A DNA stretch of 64,000 bases, from contig DATGZX010000332.1 of NCBI GenBank assembly GCA_035296965.1, forward strand, positions 1 to 64,000, read 5' to 3'. The translations under genes were made by a program, and so were the position numbers. Of the stretch, positions 1-9,199 are shown one piece after another. This DNA is from DATGZX01 sp035296965 (lineage in GTDB: Bacteria > Planctomycetota > Planctomycetia > Gemmatales > Gemmataceae). Positions within the stretch are counted from its first letter, which is position 1; every line of letters begins with the position of its first letter. The notes below the pieces were generated by a model. The model did not search any database, was not told the DNA's origin, and saw only the letters and a program-made list of their open reading frames with translations.

Positions 1-455
1 TCACTCTATCAAGCGGGCCAGCAGGCAGGGAAAAGAACATCGCTGGCTTGCAATATGAGGATCAACTCCCCCATCACCCTCCTGCCGGGCGCAAGGAAAC
101 TGCGCACATTGCAGGGCGGTGGGCGAAGCCCACGTTAAGACTACTCGCTAACTTGCGCCTTGAACAACTCTATCTTATCTCGTGCACATTCCGCAGTTTC
201 CACCCTTATAGCATAGCCGGAATTATCCAAGGCGATCCGTGCACACACTCGAAATTACAATGACGAGGATACAGGCTGATCGCCGCCCTGGGTCCTCCCA
301 CTTCCTCGAAAAGCGTAGCAGCAAGAAGGAAATACGCAAGAAGAAATATGACTTAGGGTTCCAGTTTAAGCAGCGATGTAAACGGTTAGATCCTCTGTGA
401 AACTGCACTAGTAACGGCAGCCTACGTTGCGAGATGATAAGCCTTCGCGCGATCA
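1..455. other. Left-edge intergenic stretch, no gene recognised
   Basis: Short open frames here have no recognisable protein features. The only structure noticed is a small perfect hairpin at 119-133 (GTGGGC, loop GAA, GCCCAC). It could be a terminator for something left of the window, but it has no T-run. Confidence 0.4.
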
Positions 456-1235
456 TTACCAGAGCGTGTAGCCGCCGTCGATGGTCAACGTGGCGCCGGT
501 CATGAAGCTGGATGCATCGCTGGCCAGGTAGAGAGCCAGCGGTCCCAATTCTTCCGGGTCTCCCCAGCGGCCTAGCGGGATGAGCGCTGCGATCTCTTCA
601 TGAAAGCCGGGTTTCTCCTGAAACCAACGACGATTGGGCGCGGTCAGAAAAGGCCCGGGCGCAATGGCGTTCACCGTGACACCGTGGGGTGCCCAGTCCG
701 CGGCAACCGCCCTCGTAAAACCGACAAGGGCCGCTTTCGAAGTTTCGTAGTGCCGGCCATAGATGCCCCTGGTGGCCGCGAACGCGCTGATCGATGCGAT
801 GTTGATGATCCGCCCGGAACGTCGCGGGAGCATGGCGCCCCCGATCAGCTTGGTGCACAGAAAAGCGTTGGTGAGGTTCAAGTCGATCAGACGCTGCCAA
901 TCTTTGAGAGGCATCTCTTCGGTCGCAATGTTCACCCGGCGACCGCCGACATTATTAATGAGGATGTGAATAGGTCCGAAGTCGTCGAGCGCTTGCTTGC
1001 ACATCGGCTCGACGGCTGACGGGTCGCTCAAGTCCGCGGCCAGGATGTCGATGTGCCGCCCGGTCTCCGCCAACTCACCTTGGGCAGCTTGCAGGCTTGC
1101 CAGCTCTCGGCCAACGAGGAGGAGGTCGGCCCCGCCTTCAGCCAGGGCCTGGGCCATCGCGCGCCCAAGTCCGCGGCTGCCGCCAGTGATCAGGGCGCGT
1201 TTTCCATCCAGGCGAAATTTGTCCCAAACACTCAT
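456..1235 (-). CDS. SDR-family NAD(P)-dependent oxidoreductase
   Basis: A 259-residue short-chain dehydrogenase/reductase, the usual length of the classical family. It has the Rossmann cofactor motif TGGSRGLG at residues 17-24, the NNVGG variant of the NNAG motif at 94-98, serines at 148/150, and the catalytic Y163-x3-K167 (YETSK). The C-terminus ends in the typical 'SSFMTGATLTIDGG' segment. The family reduces or oxidises alcohols, ketones or sugars with NAD(P)H. The substrate cannot be read from sequence; gluconate 5-dehydrogenase-like or 3-ketoacyl reductase-like roles are both possible. It is a single cytoplasmic gene with no clear Shine-Dalgarno at the ATG. Confidence 0.93.
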   Translation of the reverse strand: MSVWDKFRLDGKRALITGGSRGLGRAMAQALAEGGADLLLVGRELASLQAAQGELAETGRHIDILAADLSDPSAVEPMCKQALDDFGPIHILINNVGGRRVNIATEEMPLKDWQRLIDLNLTNAFLCTKLIGGAMLPRRSGRIINIASISAFAATRGIYGRHYETSKAALVGFTRAVAADWAPHGVTVNAIAPGPFLTAPNRRWFQEKPGFHEEIAALIPLGRWGDPEELGPLALYLASDASSFMTGATLTIDGGYTLW

Positions 1236-1267
1236 GAAGGCACTTAGGCTGGATCTCGATGCTTAGA

Positions 1268-1418
1268 GCCTTGCAAAATAGAGGCAACAAAAGCGGCGGA
1301 AAGCGCTGCACTCCAAAAGTGACTTCTTTGGACAGCGGCGCTTTTCCGCCGCTTTTCTTTTCCCTTCCTCAACCATTCACTCCGCCAACCCTTCAAAATC
1401 GGCGCAACTCCAACTCAG
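1268..1418. repeat. Palindromic element, AAAAGCGGCGG family, copy 1
   Basis: Inverted-repeat core at about 1289-1356 (AAAAGCGGCGG arm against CCGCCGCTTTT, the latter followed by TCTTTTCCC). A conserved downstream tail (CCTCAACC..TTCACTCC..CAACCCTTC) runs to about 1418. The same core and tail occur at 52419-52566, and the core alone at 63246-63313. It abuts the stop of the minus-strand protease gene, so it may also act as a transcription terminator. Confidence 0.85.
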
Positions 1419-2683
1419 GACCTAGCTTGTTTTTTAGTAACTGTGGCCTGCACCGTCAGCTGCTGATTGCTGCGAAAAATGTCGATGGGGACGGTCGTTT
1501 GCGGCGGAGTTTTCGCAATTCGTTGGCGAAGCTGGGTCATCGGGTTGGCTGCGCTCACGGGCTCCTGTCCATACCGGACGATGACATCGCCCCTGCGCAG
1601 ACCGGCTTCTTCTGCCGGCGAACCGGGTGAAACGTCGGAGACTACTACTCCCGATGCTTCCCCAATGCCCATATGGCTTCCCATGCCCGGCGGGATTTCT
1701 TGGAGTTTCACCCCAAGGAAGCCTCGTACGACCTCGCCATGCTCGACCAGCTGCTGAAACACATCCATCAGCGTGTTGCTGGGGATGGCAAACGCGACGC
1801 CTTCGCTCCGGCCATGTTCCGTGGCGATGGCAACGTTGATGCCGATGACGCGCCCGCGCTGGTCGAACAGGGGACCTCCCGAATTGCCGGGGTTGATCGG
1901 CGCATCGGTTTGCAGGAGTTCCACGTAATCGAGGATTCCTAACTCCGCACGGCCCTTGGCGCTGACGATGCCGGCAGTGATGGTCTGTTTCAGTCCGAAG
2001 GGGCTGCCGGCGGCCAGGGCCCAGTCGCCCACGCGCACGTCCTTGTCGCTGTCCGCGAACTCGGCCACGGCCCCATAGTCCGACCCGAAGGCTTCGGCCG
2101 ACTCGACCGGCAAGCGAATGATTGCCAGGTCGGTCTCCGCGTCCACAACCACGTCTTCCGGAGAAACCACCATCCAGCGGCCGCTGGCAAAGGTTACCCG
2201 GAGACGCTGGGCCTTGCGCACGACGTGCTCGTTGGTCATGACATAGCCCGGCTTCACCAGGATGCCCGAACCTTCGGCCTTTTCCAGGAAATAGCGGCGC
2301 GTTTCCAGATCGAAGAAGTGTCGGCCGTCGGAGGGTTGCCGGACCTCGGCCTCGTTGCTGATGTGGACGACGACTGGAGTCACCTTCTGGGCCACTTCGC
2401 GGAACCCCAGCGATGTCAGGTTTACCCGGTGATCGAGATCTGCGAGGCGAAGATCAGCTGCTTCTGCTTCCGCCTTGAGTTCGGCCTGGCGCTTGAGGTA
2501 GGCGCCATCCGCCACGGCTTGGTTTTCCGCCTGGCGGATGCGCAGGACGGCTTCCGGTGCAATGTAGAGTGCGGCCAGGACAGTGGTTAGGACCATGCTG
2601 ACCACCGCAAGAACGGTCATGGGCCAGCGGCTGGAGGGGACACGCGACATGGACCGTTGCGGAACAAACCTATCGTTAAGCAT
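1415..2683 (-). CDS. Membrane-anchored HtrA/DegP-like serine protease with one PDZ domain
   Basis: Trypsin-like S1C protease of 422 residues. One N-terminal membrane segment (about residues 22-41, TVLAVVSMVLTTVLAALYIA) and a charged helical stretch precede the protease domain. The catalytic triad is H153 (TNEHVV), D185 (ETDLAI) and S268 (GNSGGP). One PDZ domain follows at about 325-418. HtrA proteins degrade or chaperone misfolded proteins outside the cytoplasmic membrane. An in-frame ATG 36 bp upstream exists, but the ATG at 2683 has a good Shine-Dalgarno (GAGGAA, 6 nt spacing), so I chose it. A second HtrA-like gene lies at 28470-30002 with a different architecture (two PDZ domains). Confidence 0.93.
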   Translation of the reverse strand: MLNDRFVPQRSMSRVPSSRWPMTVLAVVSMVLTTVLAALYIAPEAVLRIRQAENQAVADGAYLKRQAELKAEAEAADLRLADLDHRVNLTSLGFREVAQKVTPVVVHISNEAEVRQPSDGRHFFDLETRRYFLEKAEGSGILVKPGYVMTNEHVVRKAQRLRVTFASGRWMVVSPEDVVVDAETDLAIIRLPVESAEAFGSDYGAVAEFADSDKDVRVGDWALAAGSPFGLKQTITAGIVSAKGRAELGILDYVELLQTDAPINPGNSGGPLFDQRGRVIGINVAIATEHGRSEGVAFAIPSNTLMDVFQQLVEHGEVVRGFLGVKLQEIPPGMGSHMGIGEASGVVVSDVSPGSPAEEAGLRRGDVIVRYGQEPVSAANPMTQLRQRIAKTPPQTTVPIDIFRSNQQLTVQATVTKKQARS

Positions 2684-2970
2684 GGCAAGTTCCTCGATTC
2701 GCAGTGCGTTCGACCTCACCAGGGAGGGAATTCACCTCGCTTGAAACATAAAGACTCGGGGGCGTCGTTCAATTTTTATGGGCGGGCGAGCACGAACCGC
2801 GAAATTAGACATCATCAAGACGAGCAATGCCCCATTTCCTCACCGTCCAAGGGGATATCGAGTTTTCGCAAGGCAGCTTTTCGCATTTGCTATTTCGCTG
2901 GAAGCAACATGATCTTTGTACACCATTGCAGTTTTATACTGCGTGCGGTCAATACTGATGCCAGTAGGCC

Positions 2971-3038
2971 GTAGCCGCATTCGCCAGAATGCGGGCTATC
3001 TCTCCCAGTTTCCCCCGCATTCTGGCGAATGCGGCTAC
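2971..3038. repeat. Perfect 25-bp inverted repeat (GTAGCCGCATTCGCC type)
   Basis: Arms 2971-2995 and 3014-3038 are exact reverse complements (outer end GTAGCCGCATTCGCC, inner end GAATGCGGG) around an 18-bp spacer. A stem of this length is far beyond chance. REP-like or mobile palindrome; no second copy is seen in this window. Confidence 0.9.
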
Positions 3039-3262
3039 AGGGCGATGTCTCATTCTTGACCGCGCTCAGTATATATTCCGAGGCACGGAGCGGGACGGGC
3101 AAAGATGTGCAGGCTTTTTCCATCGCGCCGAATCGTTCGCAGCGCGAAGCATCGCCGTCCGCGTACAGGCTCGCTCATTCTTAGACGCATTGGGAGCGCT
3201 GTCAGCGCCGCCCATTCGGTCCGCCCTCCACGCATCCTTGCAACATTCTCGGACTGCCGCCT

Positions 3263-3291
3263 TCTGTTTCGAGCCCTTGCGCTCCTATAAT
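3263..3291 (+). promoter_or_regulatory. Putative sigma70-type promoter of der
   Basis: A perfect TATAAT at 3286-3291, 33 bp before the GTG start. The -35 at 17 nt spacing is poor (TTCTGT, 3263-3268). Prediction by eye only. Confidence 0.4.
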
Positions 3292-3323
3292 GGTGGGATT
3301 ATCCGAATTCAGGAGAAAAGGCA

Positions 3324-4808
3324 GTGGCCGTACCCGTGGTTGCCATCGTAGGCCGCCCGAACGTGGGCAAGTCCTCGCTACTCAACGCGCTTTCGGGTCG
3401 GCGCATAGCAATCGTCGATCCGACGGCGGGGGTCACGCGCGACCGGATTTCTGCGCTGATCAAGGCTGACCGCCGTTTCTTCGAGCTGGTTGACACGGGC
3501 GGCATGGGCATCCAGGACGTAGACAACCTGACGGCCCACGTCGAAAGACAAATCGAAGCCGCCATCGATCAAGCCCAGGTTATCCTTTTCGTTGTCGACA
3601 CACGCATTGGACTGACCCCGCTGGACGAGAAAGTAGCCAGCCGGCTCCGCTACGTCACCAAGCCAATCATCTGCGTCGCCAACAAGTGCGATACCGCAGC
3701 GCTTGATTCGCAGGCGGCGGAATTTTACAAGATCGGCCGCGGCAAGCTCGTCTGCGTGAGCGCGGAACAAAAACGCGGATTGAACGACCTGATGGCTTTG
3801 ATCCTCGAACGCTTGCCGGAGCCGGAATCCGAGGCTGCCCTAGTCGATGTCGCCATGAAGCTGGCCATCGTAGGCCGGCGCAATACCGGAAAGAGCACGT
3901 TCATCAACAGCCTTGCCCAGAGCGAGCGCATGATCGTGAGCGAGGTGCCCGGCACTACGCGCGACAGCGTCGACGTCCGCTTCGAGCGCGACGGCAAGGT
4001 CTTCATCGCCATGGACACCGCCGGCGTTCGCCGCAAGAAGAGCATCGCTTCCGATGTCGAGTTTTACAGCGCCGCGCGGGCCGAGCGCTCGATTCGCCGG
4101 GCCGACGTGGTGCTCCTGTTTCTCGATCCCCGCGTGCGGATCAGCAAGGTCGACAAGCAACTGGCGGAATATGTGCTGGAGCATCACAAACCCGCCATCT
4201 TCGTCATCAACAAGTGGGACTTGATGATGCCGATGCCGACCGGCAAGTTCGGCAACTACGTGCGCGCGATCTTCCCCAGCCTCGAGTTCGTGCCGATCGC
4301 CTTTATTACCGCCAAGAGCGGCAAGAACGTTCATGCGGTCTTGAATCTCGCACAGAACCTTTACAAGCAGGCCAGCACGCGCGTGGGCACGGGCGACCTC
4401 AATCGGGTGCTGCAGCACGCGCTGACTCGGCAAGCGCCGCCGATGCGGCACAACCGCCGGCCCAAAATCTACTTCGCGACCCAGGTTGCGACCAACCCGC
4501 CGACAATCGTCCTCTTTACGAACGGCCCGGAATTATTCGACGACACCTATCACCGCTACCTTCTCAAGACCTTCCGCGATCACCTGCCGTTCGGCGACGT
4601 GCCCCTCAAGCTCTACTTGCGCCGGCGGCGCCGCGAGGACCGTCCGCCAACCGAAGAGTCAGAGATGCCGCAAGCAGAGCAGAAGCCGGTGCGTCGCAAG
4701 GAGCCGGGGACGGATCTCTCGAACTTGAAGTTCCGCAGCTCGCTTTCGGAGGAAGAGATCGAGCAGGAGAAGGGCCGGTATGAATCGGAGCTGTGGAAGG
4801 ACCTGTAG
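3324..4808 (+). CDS. der: Ribosome-assembly GTPase Der (EngA)
   Basis: 494 residues with two tandem GTPase domains and a C-terminal KH-like domain, the hallmark of Der, which acts in 50S ribosome maturation. First P-loop GRPNVGKSS (10-18) with DTGG (57-60) and NKCD (120-123). Second P-loop GRRNTGKST (184-192) with PGTTRD switch I, DTAG (231-234) and NKWD. The C-terminus carries an extra basic/acidic tail after the KH domain (RRRRREDRPPTEE onwards). GTG start at 3324, preceded by AGGAG with 8 nt spacing; the conserved domain begins four residues in, so a later start is impossible. A small secreted-protein gene follows 48 bp downstream. Confidence 0.97.
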   Translation: MAVPVVAIVGRPNVGKSSLLNALSGRRIAIVDPTAGVTRDRISALIKADRRFFELVDTGGMGIQDVDNLTAHVERQIEAAIDQAQVILFVVDTRIGLTPLDEKVASRLRYVTKPIICVANKCDTAALDSQAAEFYKIGRGKLVCVSAEQKRGLNDLMALILERLPEPESEAALVDVAMKLAIVGRRNTGKSTFINSLAQSERMIVSEVPGTTRDSVDVRFERDGKVFIAMDTAGVRRKKSIASDVEFYSAARAERSIRRADVVLLFLDPRVRISKVDKQLAEYVLEHHKPAIFVINKWDLMMPMPTGKFGNYVRAIFPSLEFVPIAFITAKSGKNVHAVLNLAQNLYKQASTRVGTGDLNRVLQHALTRQAPPMRHNRRPKIYFATQVATNPPTIVLFTNGPELFDDTYHRYLLKTFRDHLPFGDVPLKLYLRRRRREDRPPTEESEMPQAEQKPVRRKEPGTDLSNLKFRSSLSEEEIEQEKGRYESELWKDL

Positions 4809-4856
4809 GGCAAGGATCCCGAAGCGTAGCTCCGGCGGAAATCTTGCGAGGCTGAG

Positions 4857-5339
4857 ATGACTACCGCCAATCGCCGCCGATTCGCCCTCGCGACGGCCCT
4901 GGCCGTCTGCCTGCTGGTTGCGTTTCTCGCTCCGGGGCTGGCAGCCCCCGACAAGGTCAAAACAGAATACTACAAGGGCAAGGTGGTATCACTCGCCGAT
5001 GCCTTGGAGAAATTTGGCTCCCATCTCGACCCGGATGCCGTGCCCCATTGGCTGGCTCTCGTTGCGGACGACGGCAAGACGTATCCGCTCATCAAGGATG
5101 AGGGTGCCCGCATGTTTTTCAAGGATGACAGGCTGCTCAATCGCCCGATGCGCTTGACCGGCCGGATACTACCCGGCAGCCAGCTCCTGCAAGTGGTCGA
5201 GGTGCACAGCTATGTGAAAGGAGAGCTGCACGAACTCTACTACTGGTGTGATGTTTGTTCGATCAAACGCTTCGAGAAAAAGAAATGTGACTGTTGCGGC
5301 GGCCCGATGGAGCTGCGCGAGGTCCCCGTCAAGAAATGA
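4857..5339 (+). CDS. Small exported protein with C-terminal Cys cluster
   Basis: 160 residues. N-terminal signal peptide (basic RRR, hydrophobic core 9-26, likely cleavage after ALAA near residue 30). The C-terminal third has CDVC at 131-134 and CDCCGG at 144-149, a zinc-ribbon-like arrangement in an exported protein. No family is recognised. It lies 48 bp downstream of der on the same strand, so read-through is possible, although a function shared with a GTPase is not obvious. The Cys pattern suggests metal binding or disulfides; that is inference. Confidence 0.75.
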   Translation: MTTANRRRFALATALAVCLLVAFLAPGLAAPDKVKTEYYKGKVVSLADALEKFGSHLDPDAVPHWLALVADDGKTYPLIKDEGARMFFKDDRLLNRPMRLTGRILPGSQLLQVVEVHSYVKGELHELYYWCDVCSIKRFEKKKCDCCGGPMELREVPVKK

Positions 5340-5559
5340 GCCGGGCGTAGGAAACTTCCTTCTCAGGCAAACCGTCGCACAGTAAGGCAGCACCGTGAAA
5401 CTTGGCTGCACGATGAACGTTGGCAAGTAGCCTGCCGAGGTCCCGATCTTCCGAAATCCGCTAAATCTGTGCATTTCCGCTGTCAATTTCATCCGAAGAC
5501 CGCGCTTTCAAACTATCCTTCATGTGCAATTCTTGGGCATGGCGCGGCTCTAGATTTGC

Positions 5560-5588
5560 TTGACGTGGCCTCCCGCGTTACCCATACT
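5560..5588 (+). promoter_or_regulatory. Putative promoter of the VCBS/DUF4214 gene
   Basis: TTGACG at 5560-5565, 17-bp spacer, CATACT at 5583-5588, 58 bp upstream of the chosen ATG. Good match to the sigma70 consensus by eye. Confidence 0.5.
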
Positions 5589-5646
5589 TGATTGCGTTCG
5601 TTCCCGATCTAAGTCCAATTCCCGTCTCGCAGAAGGAAAACAATGC

Positions 5647-8406
5647 ATGGCTCGACGACGCGCTAGGCGGAGTGTGCGGATCTCGGTGGAAGTTCTCGAA
5701 GAACGCTGCAATCCATCATCACCGGCGGCCTTGCCGGGAAGTCCATATACGTTGCCGGGCGCTAACAGCGTCTGGAGTTTGGGTAACGGACCATTCTATT
5801 CTTCGGCTGTGACCGCCAATCTGGACGGTGACGGCCTGCAAGAAGTGCTGACGCCGGGCGGCAACGGCAATCTCTATGCCTACAAGTACAATGCCGCAAA
5901 CGGGCAGATGTTCATCGACCATGTCTATTCCACGGGAACATTAGCCGCACAGATAGAATCGACGCCCGTTGTCACGAACTTGCCGAGCGGGCCCGCGGTC
6001 TTCGTTGGATTGGTGAACGGTTGGGTCATCGGGTGGGATGCGCGCACGGGGAATGTCCTCCCCGGCTGGCCGCAATTGGTCCCCGCCGGGAACACGAACA
6101 GCGGGGTTAGCATCTTCGGCGGCCTGGCCGCTGGCAACTTGGACGGCACCGGCATCCCCGACATTGTCGTACCATCCGTTAGCCATGAGGTGACCGCCTA
6201 CCGCGCGAACGGCACGATGCTGTGGGAGTACAACAATGACGACACCGTGTTCAGCGGCGCCGCCATCGGCGATCTGAACAACGACGGCAAACTGGAAGTG
6301 ATTATCGGCGGCGATGCCCATTCAACGCCGGTTGGCGTGCCCGAAGGCACGATTATATGCCTGTCGGCCGACGGTAAACCAGAATGGGTGAAGCTGACCA
6401 ATCAGGTCATCTGGTCCTCACCGGCACTCGCCGATCTGCAGGGAAACGGCAAGCTCGACGTCGTCGTCGGCACCGGTTACTTCTACCCGCGCAATCCCGA
6501 TGGTTCGCCCGGCGGTCCTCCCTATGTGGGCAACACCGTTTACGCGCTGGACAGCCAGGGCAACGATCTGCCGGGATGGCCCTACACGACCACATCCGCT
6601 TCAATAGACGGGCGCACATTTTCTTCGCCCGCCATTGCGGACCTTACCGGCAACGGCTCTCTGGATGTCGTGATAGCCGACGGCCACGGCGACGTGATCG
6701 CCATCCAGCCCAATGGGCAAACATTGTGGAACGTGCAACCCTTCCAGGCGCAGAACTTGTATTCTTCACCGATCGTGGCCGACGTGACCGGCAGCGGCAA
6801 ACCGGACGTGATCATCGCCGGGGCACCCAAGATCGTCGCACTTGATGGCGCTACCGGCACCATGGTTTGGAGCGACGTTGACAATCTACCGCACTATAGC
6901 GGCGCCGCCGTCGGCCAGTTCGAGGGCGGCAGCAGCTACCAGCTGGCCGTGATCGACGAGGGAATTAGCTCCGGCTCTATCCTGGCGCCGAGCTATTTGT
7001 CCGTCTTCAACCTGGGCAACAGCACGCTCGTGCCACCCTGGCCGCAGTATCACCAGGGCGAAGGGAACGAATCCGTGACGCGCTCCGTTGCCTATTGCAC
7101 AACGCTGATCGACGAGCTCTTCACCAATGCCCTTCATCGATCGATCACCGCCTTTGAGCTGAACTCCATCTGGCTGCCGGATTTCGAACATGCGCCTTCC
7201 TTGCAGCCTCTCATTGACAGTATCCTCGGCAGCCAAGAGGCACGAGGTGACCAGATCGAGAGCTGGTACCAGAGTTACCTGAATCGCCAGGGAGATTCGG
7301 GCGGTGTGCAGGCCTGGCAAAACTTCCTGGCAAGCGGTCAAAGCTACGCCTCCGCCCAGGCCCAATTTGCCGGTTCCCCGGAGGCGTACAACGACGCGGG
7401 TGGCACTAACGCCGGCTGGGTCACCTACCTGTACCAGAAGATTTTGAATCGCAATCCCGCGCAGTCCGAAGTAGCGCTCTGGGTTAATCAATTGAACAGC
7501 GGAGCGATCACCCGGCCGCAGATCGCGCTCGAGTTTTTGCTCTCGGTCGAGATGACCAATGACAACGTCATCCGCTGGTACCAGGAATATCAGCCCAACG
7601 GGTTGACTTCACCGCGCGTGGACGACCTGGAAGCGATGGCGTGGGACCTCCGGCGCGGCTTGACGGAAGAGAGCGCGCTGGGCAACATGATCACGGCTCA
7701 GGGCGACTACGTTACCACGCAAGTGGAAGGCTCATGGCTACGCACCATCTACAACGATATCTTGCAGAGGCCGATTTCCCCGCAGGAGACGGTCTTCTGG
7801 CTGCAACAGATCGAACGGGGAATGGCCCTCTCGTCCATCGCTTCGGCGATCACGCACTCGACCGAATACTACACCGTCCTGGTCGCCGACTGGTACCAGA
7901 AGTACCTGGGCCGGGCGGAGAACCCCGGCGAAGGGACGCAGTTCGTCAACGACCTGATCAACGGCGGCCGGCAAATAGATATCATCGATATCTTCATGCA
8001 GAGTGACGAATTCTACAATCATACCGGCGGCAATAACACCGGCTACGTCAACGCGGTGTATGAGGATCTCCTTGGGCGCGCTCCCAATTCCGGCGATATG
8101 AGCACCTGGGTCAACAACCCAAACGTGCGCTCGGCACTCCCCGCTTTGATCCTCAGCGGCGCACCGAACGAATTCTTCCAGAACATGGTGAACGGCTACT
8201 ACATGACGTTGTTGCGGCGTTTGGCGTCAACGCCCTCGGATCACTCGGTCTTGATCCCGGTGGGACCGTTCGGGGGACAGGTGTGGGTCAACGATCTGCT
8301 GGGCGGCTCTAACCCGGTCGATGTTCTGGCTGCGATTGCGACCTCGCAAGAATACTTCGACGTAGTCATCTACAAATCACTCTGGCTAGGAGCGCGCTGG
8401 CCATGA
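5647..8406 (+). CDS. Surface/extracellular protein: LEDR-type N-terminus, VCBS/FG-GAP propeller, DUF4214 repeats
   Basis: 919 residues from ATG 5647 (GAAGGA Shine-Dalgarno); an upstream in-frame start at 5560 lies in the promoter region. The N-terminus is basic (RRRARRSVR) and then VEVLEERCNPSS, the planctomycete LEDR-type box found on large exported proteins. Residues about 40-480 hold at least six FG-GAP/VCBS units (LDGDGLQEV, LDGTGIPDI, LNNDGKLEV, LQGNGKLDV, LTGNGSLDV, VTGSGKPDV), which should fold as an integrin-alpha-like propeller binding Ca2+ through the DxDxD-like loops. From about 490 to the end are DUF4214-like helical repeats (WYQSYLNRQGDSGG, YQKILNRNPAQSEV, YNDILQRPISPQE, YQKYLGRAENPGEG, YEDLLGRAPNSGDM). 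DUF4214 occurs in S-layer and adhesin-like proteins. The function is probably cell-surface or matrix binding; that is inference. Confidence 0.9.
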   Translation: MARRRARRSVRISVEVLEERCNPSSPAALPGSPYTLPGANSVWSLGNGPFYSSAVTANLDGDGLQEVLTPGGNGNLYAYKYNAANGQMFIDHVYSTGTLAAQIESTPVVTNLPSGPAVFVGLVNGWVIGWDARTGNVLPGWPQLVPAGNTNSGVSIFGGLAAGNLDGTGIPDIVVPSVSHEVTAYRANGTMLWEYNNDDTVFSGAAIGDLNNDGKLEVIIGGDAHSTPVGVPEGTIICLSADGKPEWVKLTNQVIWSSPALADLQGNGKLDVVVGTGYFYPRNPDGSPGGPPYVGNTVYALDSQGNDLPGWPYTTTSASIDGRTFSSPAIADLTGNGSLDVVIADGHGDVIAIQPNGQTLWNVQPFQAQNLYSSPIVADVTGSGKPDVIIAGAPKIVALDGATGTMVWSDVDNLPHYSGAAVGQFEGGSSYQLAVIDEGISSGSILAPSYLSVFNLGNSTLVPPWPQYHQGEGNESVTRSVAYCTTLIDELFTNALHRSITAFELNSIWLPDFEHAPSLQPLIDSILGSQEARGDQIESWYQSYLNRQGDSGGVQAWQNFLASGQSYASAQAQFAGSPEAYNDAGGTNAGWVTYLYQKILNRNPAQSEVALWVNQLNSGAITRPQIALEFLLSVEMTNDNVIRWYQEYQPNGLTSPRVDDLEAMAWDLRRGLTEESALGNMITAQGDYVTTQVEGSWLRTIYNDILQRPISPQETVFWLQQIERGMALSSIASAITHSTEYYTVLVADWYQKYLGRAENPGEGTQFVNDLINGGRQIDIIDIFMQSDEFYNHTGGNNTGYVNAVYEDLLGRAPNSGDMSTWVNNPNVRSALPALILSGAPNEFFQNMVNGYYMTLLRRLASTPSDHSVLIPVGPFGGQVWVNDLLGGSNPVDVLAAIATSQEYFDVVIYKSLWLGARWP

Positions 8407-8424
8407 GCGACAGCCCTGGGCGCC

Positions 8425-8452
8425 GGGAATCGAGAACGCCATCTCGATTCCC
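8425..8452. terminator. Bidirectional hairpin between convergent genes
   Basis: An 11-bp perfect stem (GGGAATCGAGA at 8425-8435 against TCTCGATTCCC at 8442-8452) with a 6-nt loop. Further pairing outside is CCCTGGG against CCCAGGG. It lies in the 60-bp gap between two convergent genes. No long T-run. Confidence 0.6.
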
Positions 8453-8466
8453 AGGGCCGGAATAGA

Positions 8467-9078
8467 TCACGGGCCCAGATCGACTTCTTCACCATTCAAG
8501 ACCGCCTGGGCCAGATCCACCATGGGAATGCGGCGATTCATGGCCCCGCGCTGCAGACGCCTGAAGGCATCTGCCTCGGACCAGCGATGCCGCTTCATGA
8601 GCACCCCCTTGGCCCGCTCGATGATCTTGCGGCTATGGAGGGTTTGCCGCAACGAGGCGTTTTCCGCAGTCAGGGAGCTCAATTCCTCGAAGCGCGCCCA
8701 GGCGACTTGCAGAGCAGGGCCCAGGTGCTGCACCTCGACCGGTTTGACAAGATACGCCAGCACATGCTCCTCCGTGGCCCGGTTCACAAGGCTCTGATCG
8801 CGGTCAGCCGTGATGGCGACGGCAGCTACGATGCGCGTCTGATAGATCTGCCGCAGCGCCTCCAGGCCGTCGAGGTGAGGCAGGTGGATGTCGAAGACTA
8901 CGACATCGGGCTCCAGCGCCAACACGGTTCGAACCATGTCAGTTCCCGTAGCCGCCTCCCCGACGACTTGATGTCCCAGCTGGCTCTCGAGTGCTTCCTT
9001 GAGAAAGAGCCGGATGTTGCTGTCATCCTCCACGACGACAACTTTGAGCTTTGCCGAATTCGCAACCGTGCGTTCCAT
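8467..9078 (-). CDS. Response regulator with ANTAR RNA-binding output domain
   Basis: 203 residues. An N-terminal receiver domain (acidic triad E17/D18/D19, phospho-acceptor D63 in VVFDIHLP, T90, K112) is joined by a short coiled linker (about 128-147) to an ANTAR domain (about 148-198: IERAKGVLMKRHRWSEADAF..LQRGAM). ANTAR proteins bind paired hexaloop RNA hairpins and prevent transcription termination. The start at ATG 9078 has GAGGAA at 6 nt; an upstream in-frame ATG at 9147 would add 23 residues without domain content. It lies 121 bp downstream of the histidine kinase gene on the same strand and is its likely partner. Confidence 0.93.
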   Translation of the reverse strand: MERTVANSAKLKVVVVEDDSNIRLFLKEALESQLGHQVVGEAATGTDMVRTVLALEPDVVVFDIHLPHLDGLEALRQIYQTRIVAAVAITADRDQSLVNRATEEHVLAYLVKPVEVQHLGPALQVAWARFEELSSLTAENASLRQTLHSRKIIERAKGVLMKRHRWSEADAFRRLQRGAMNRRIPMVDLAQAVLNGEEVDLGP

Positions 9079-9199
9079 GACCTCTTCCTCTTCATTGAAG
9101 AACTTGCAAGCGATCATCCAGGGGACGAATCGCATAGAAGCGGGCAAACCAATTTCAGAATCCGATGCACCTTCCTCAACGCATTCTACAGCCTTCCCG

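Larger units (their letters stand above)
2684..3323. other. Divergent intergenic region between htrA-like and der
   Basis: 640 bp without a credible gene. It holds the upstream region of the minus-strand protease, a 25-bp perfect inverted repeat at 2971-3038, and the presumed der promoter at 3286-3291. Nothing else recognised. Confidence 0.5.

Noticed and set aside
2971..3038. CRISPR-like repeat structure
   Set aside because: Only two arms in inverted orientation around one spacer. CRISPR needs several direct repeats with regular spacers; none is seen in the window.
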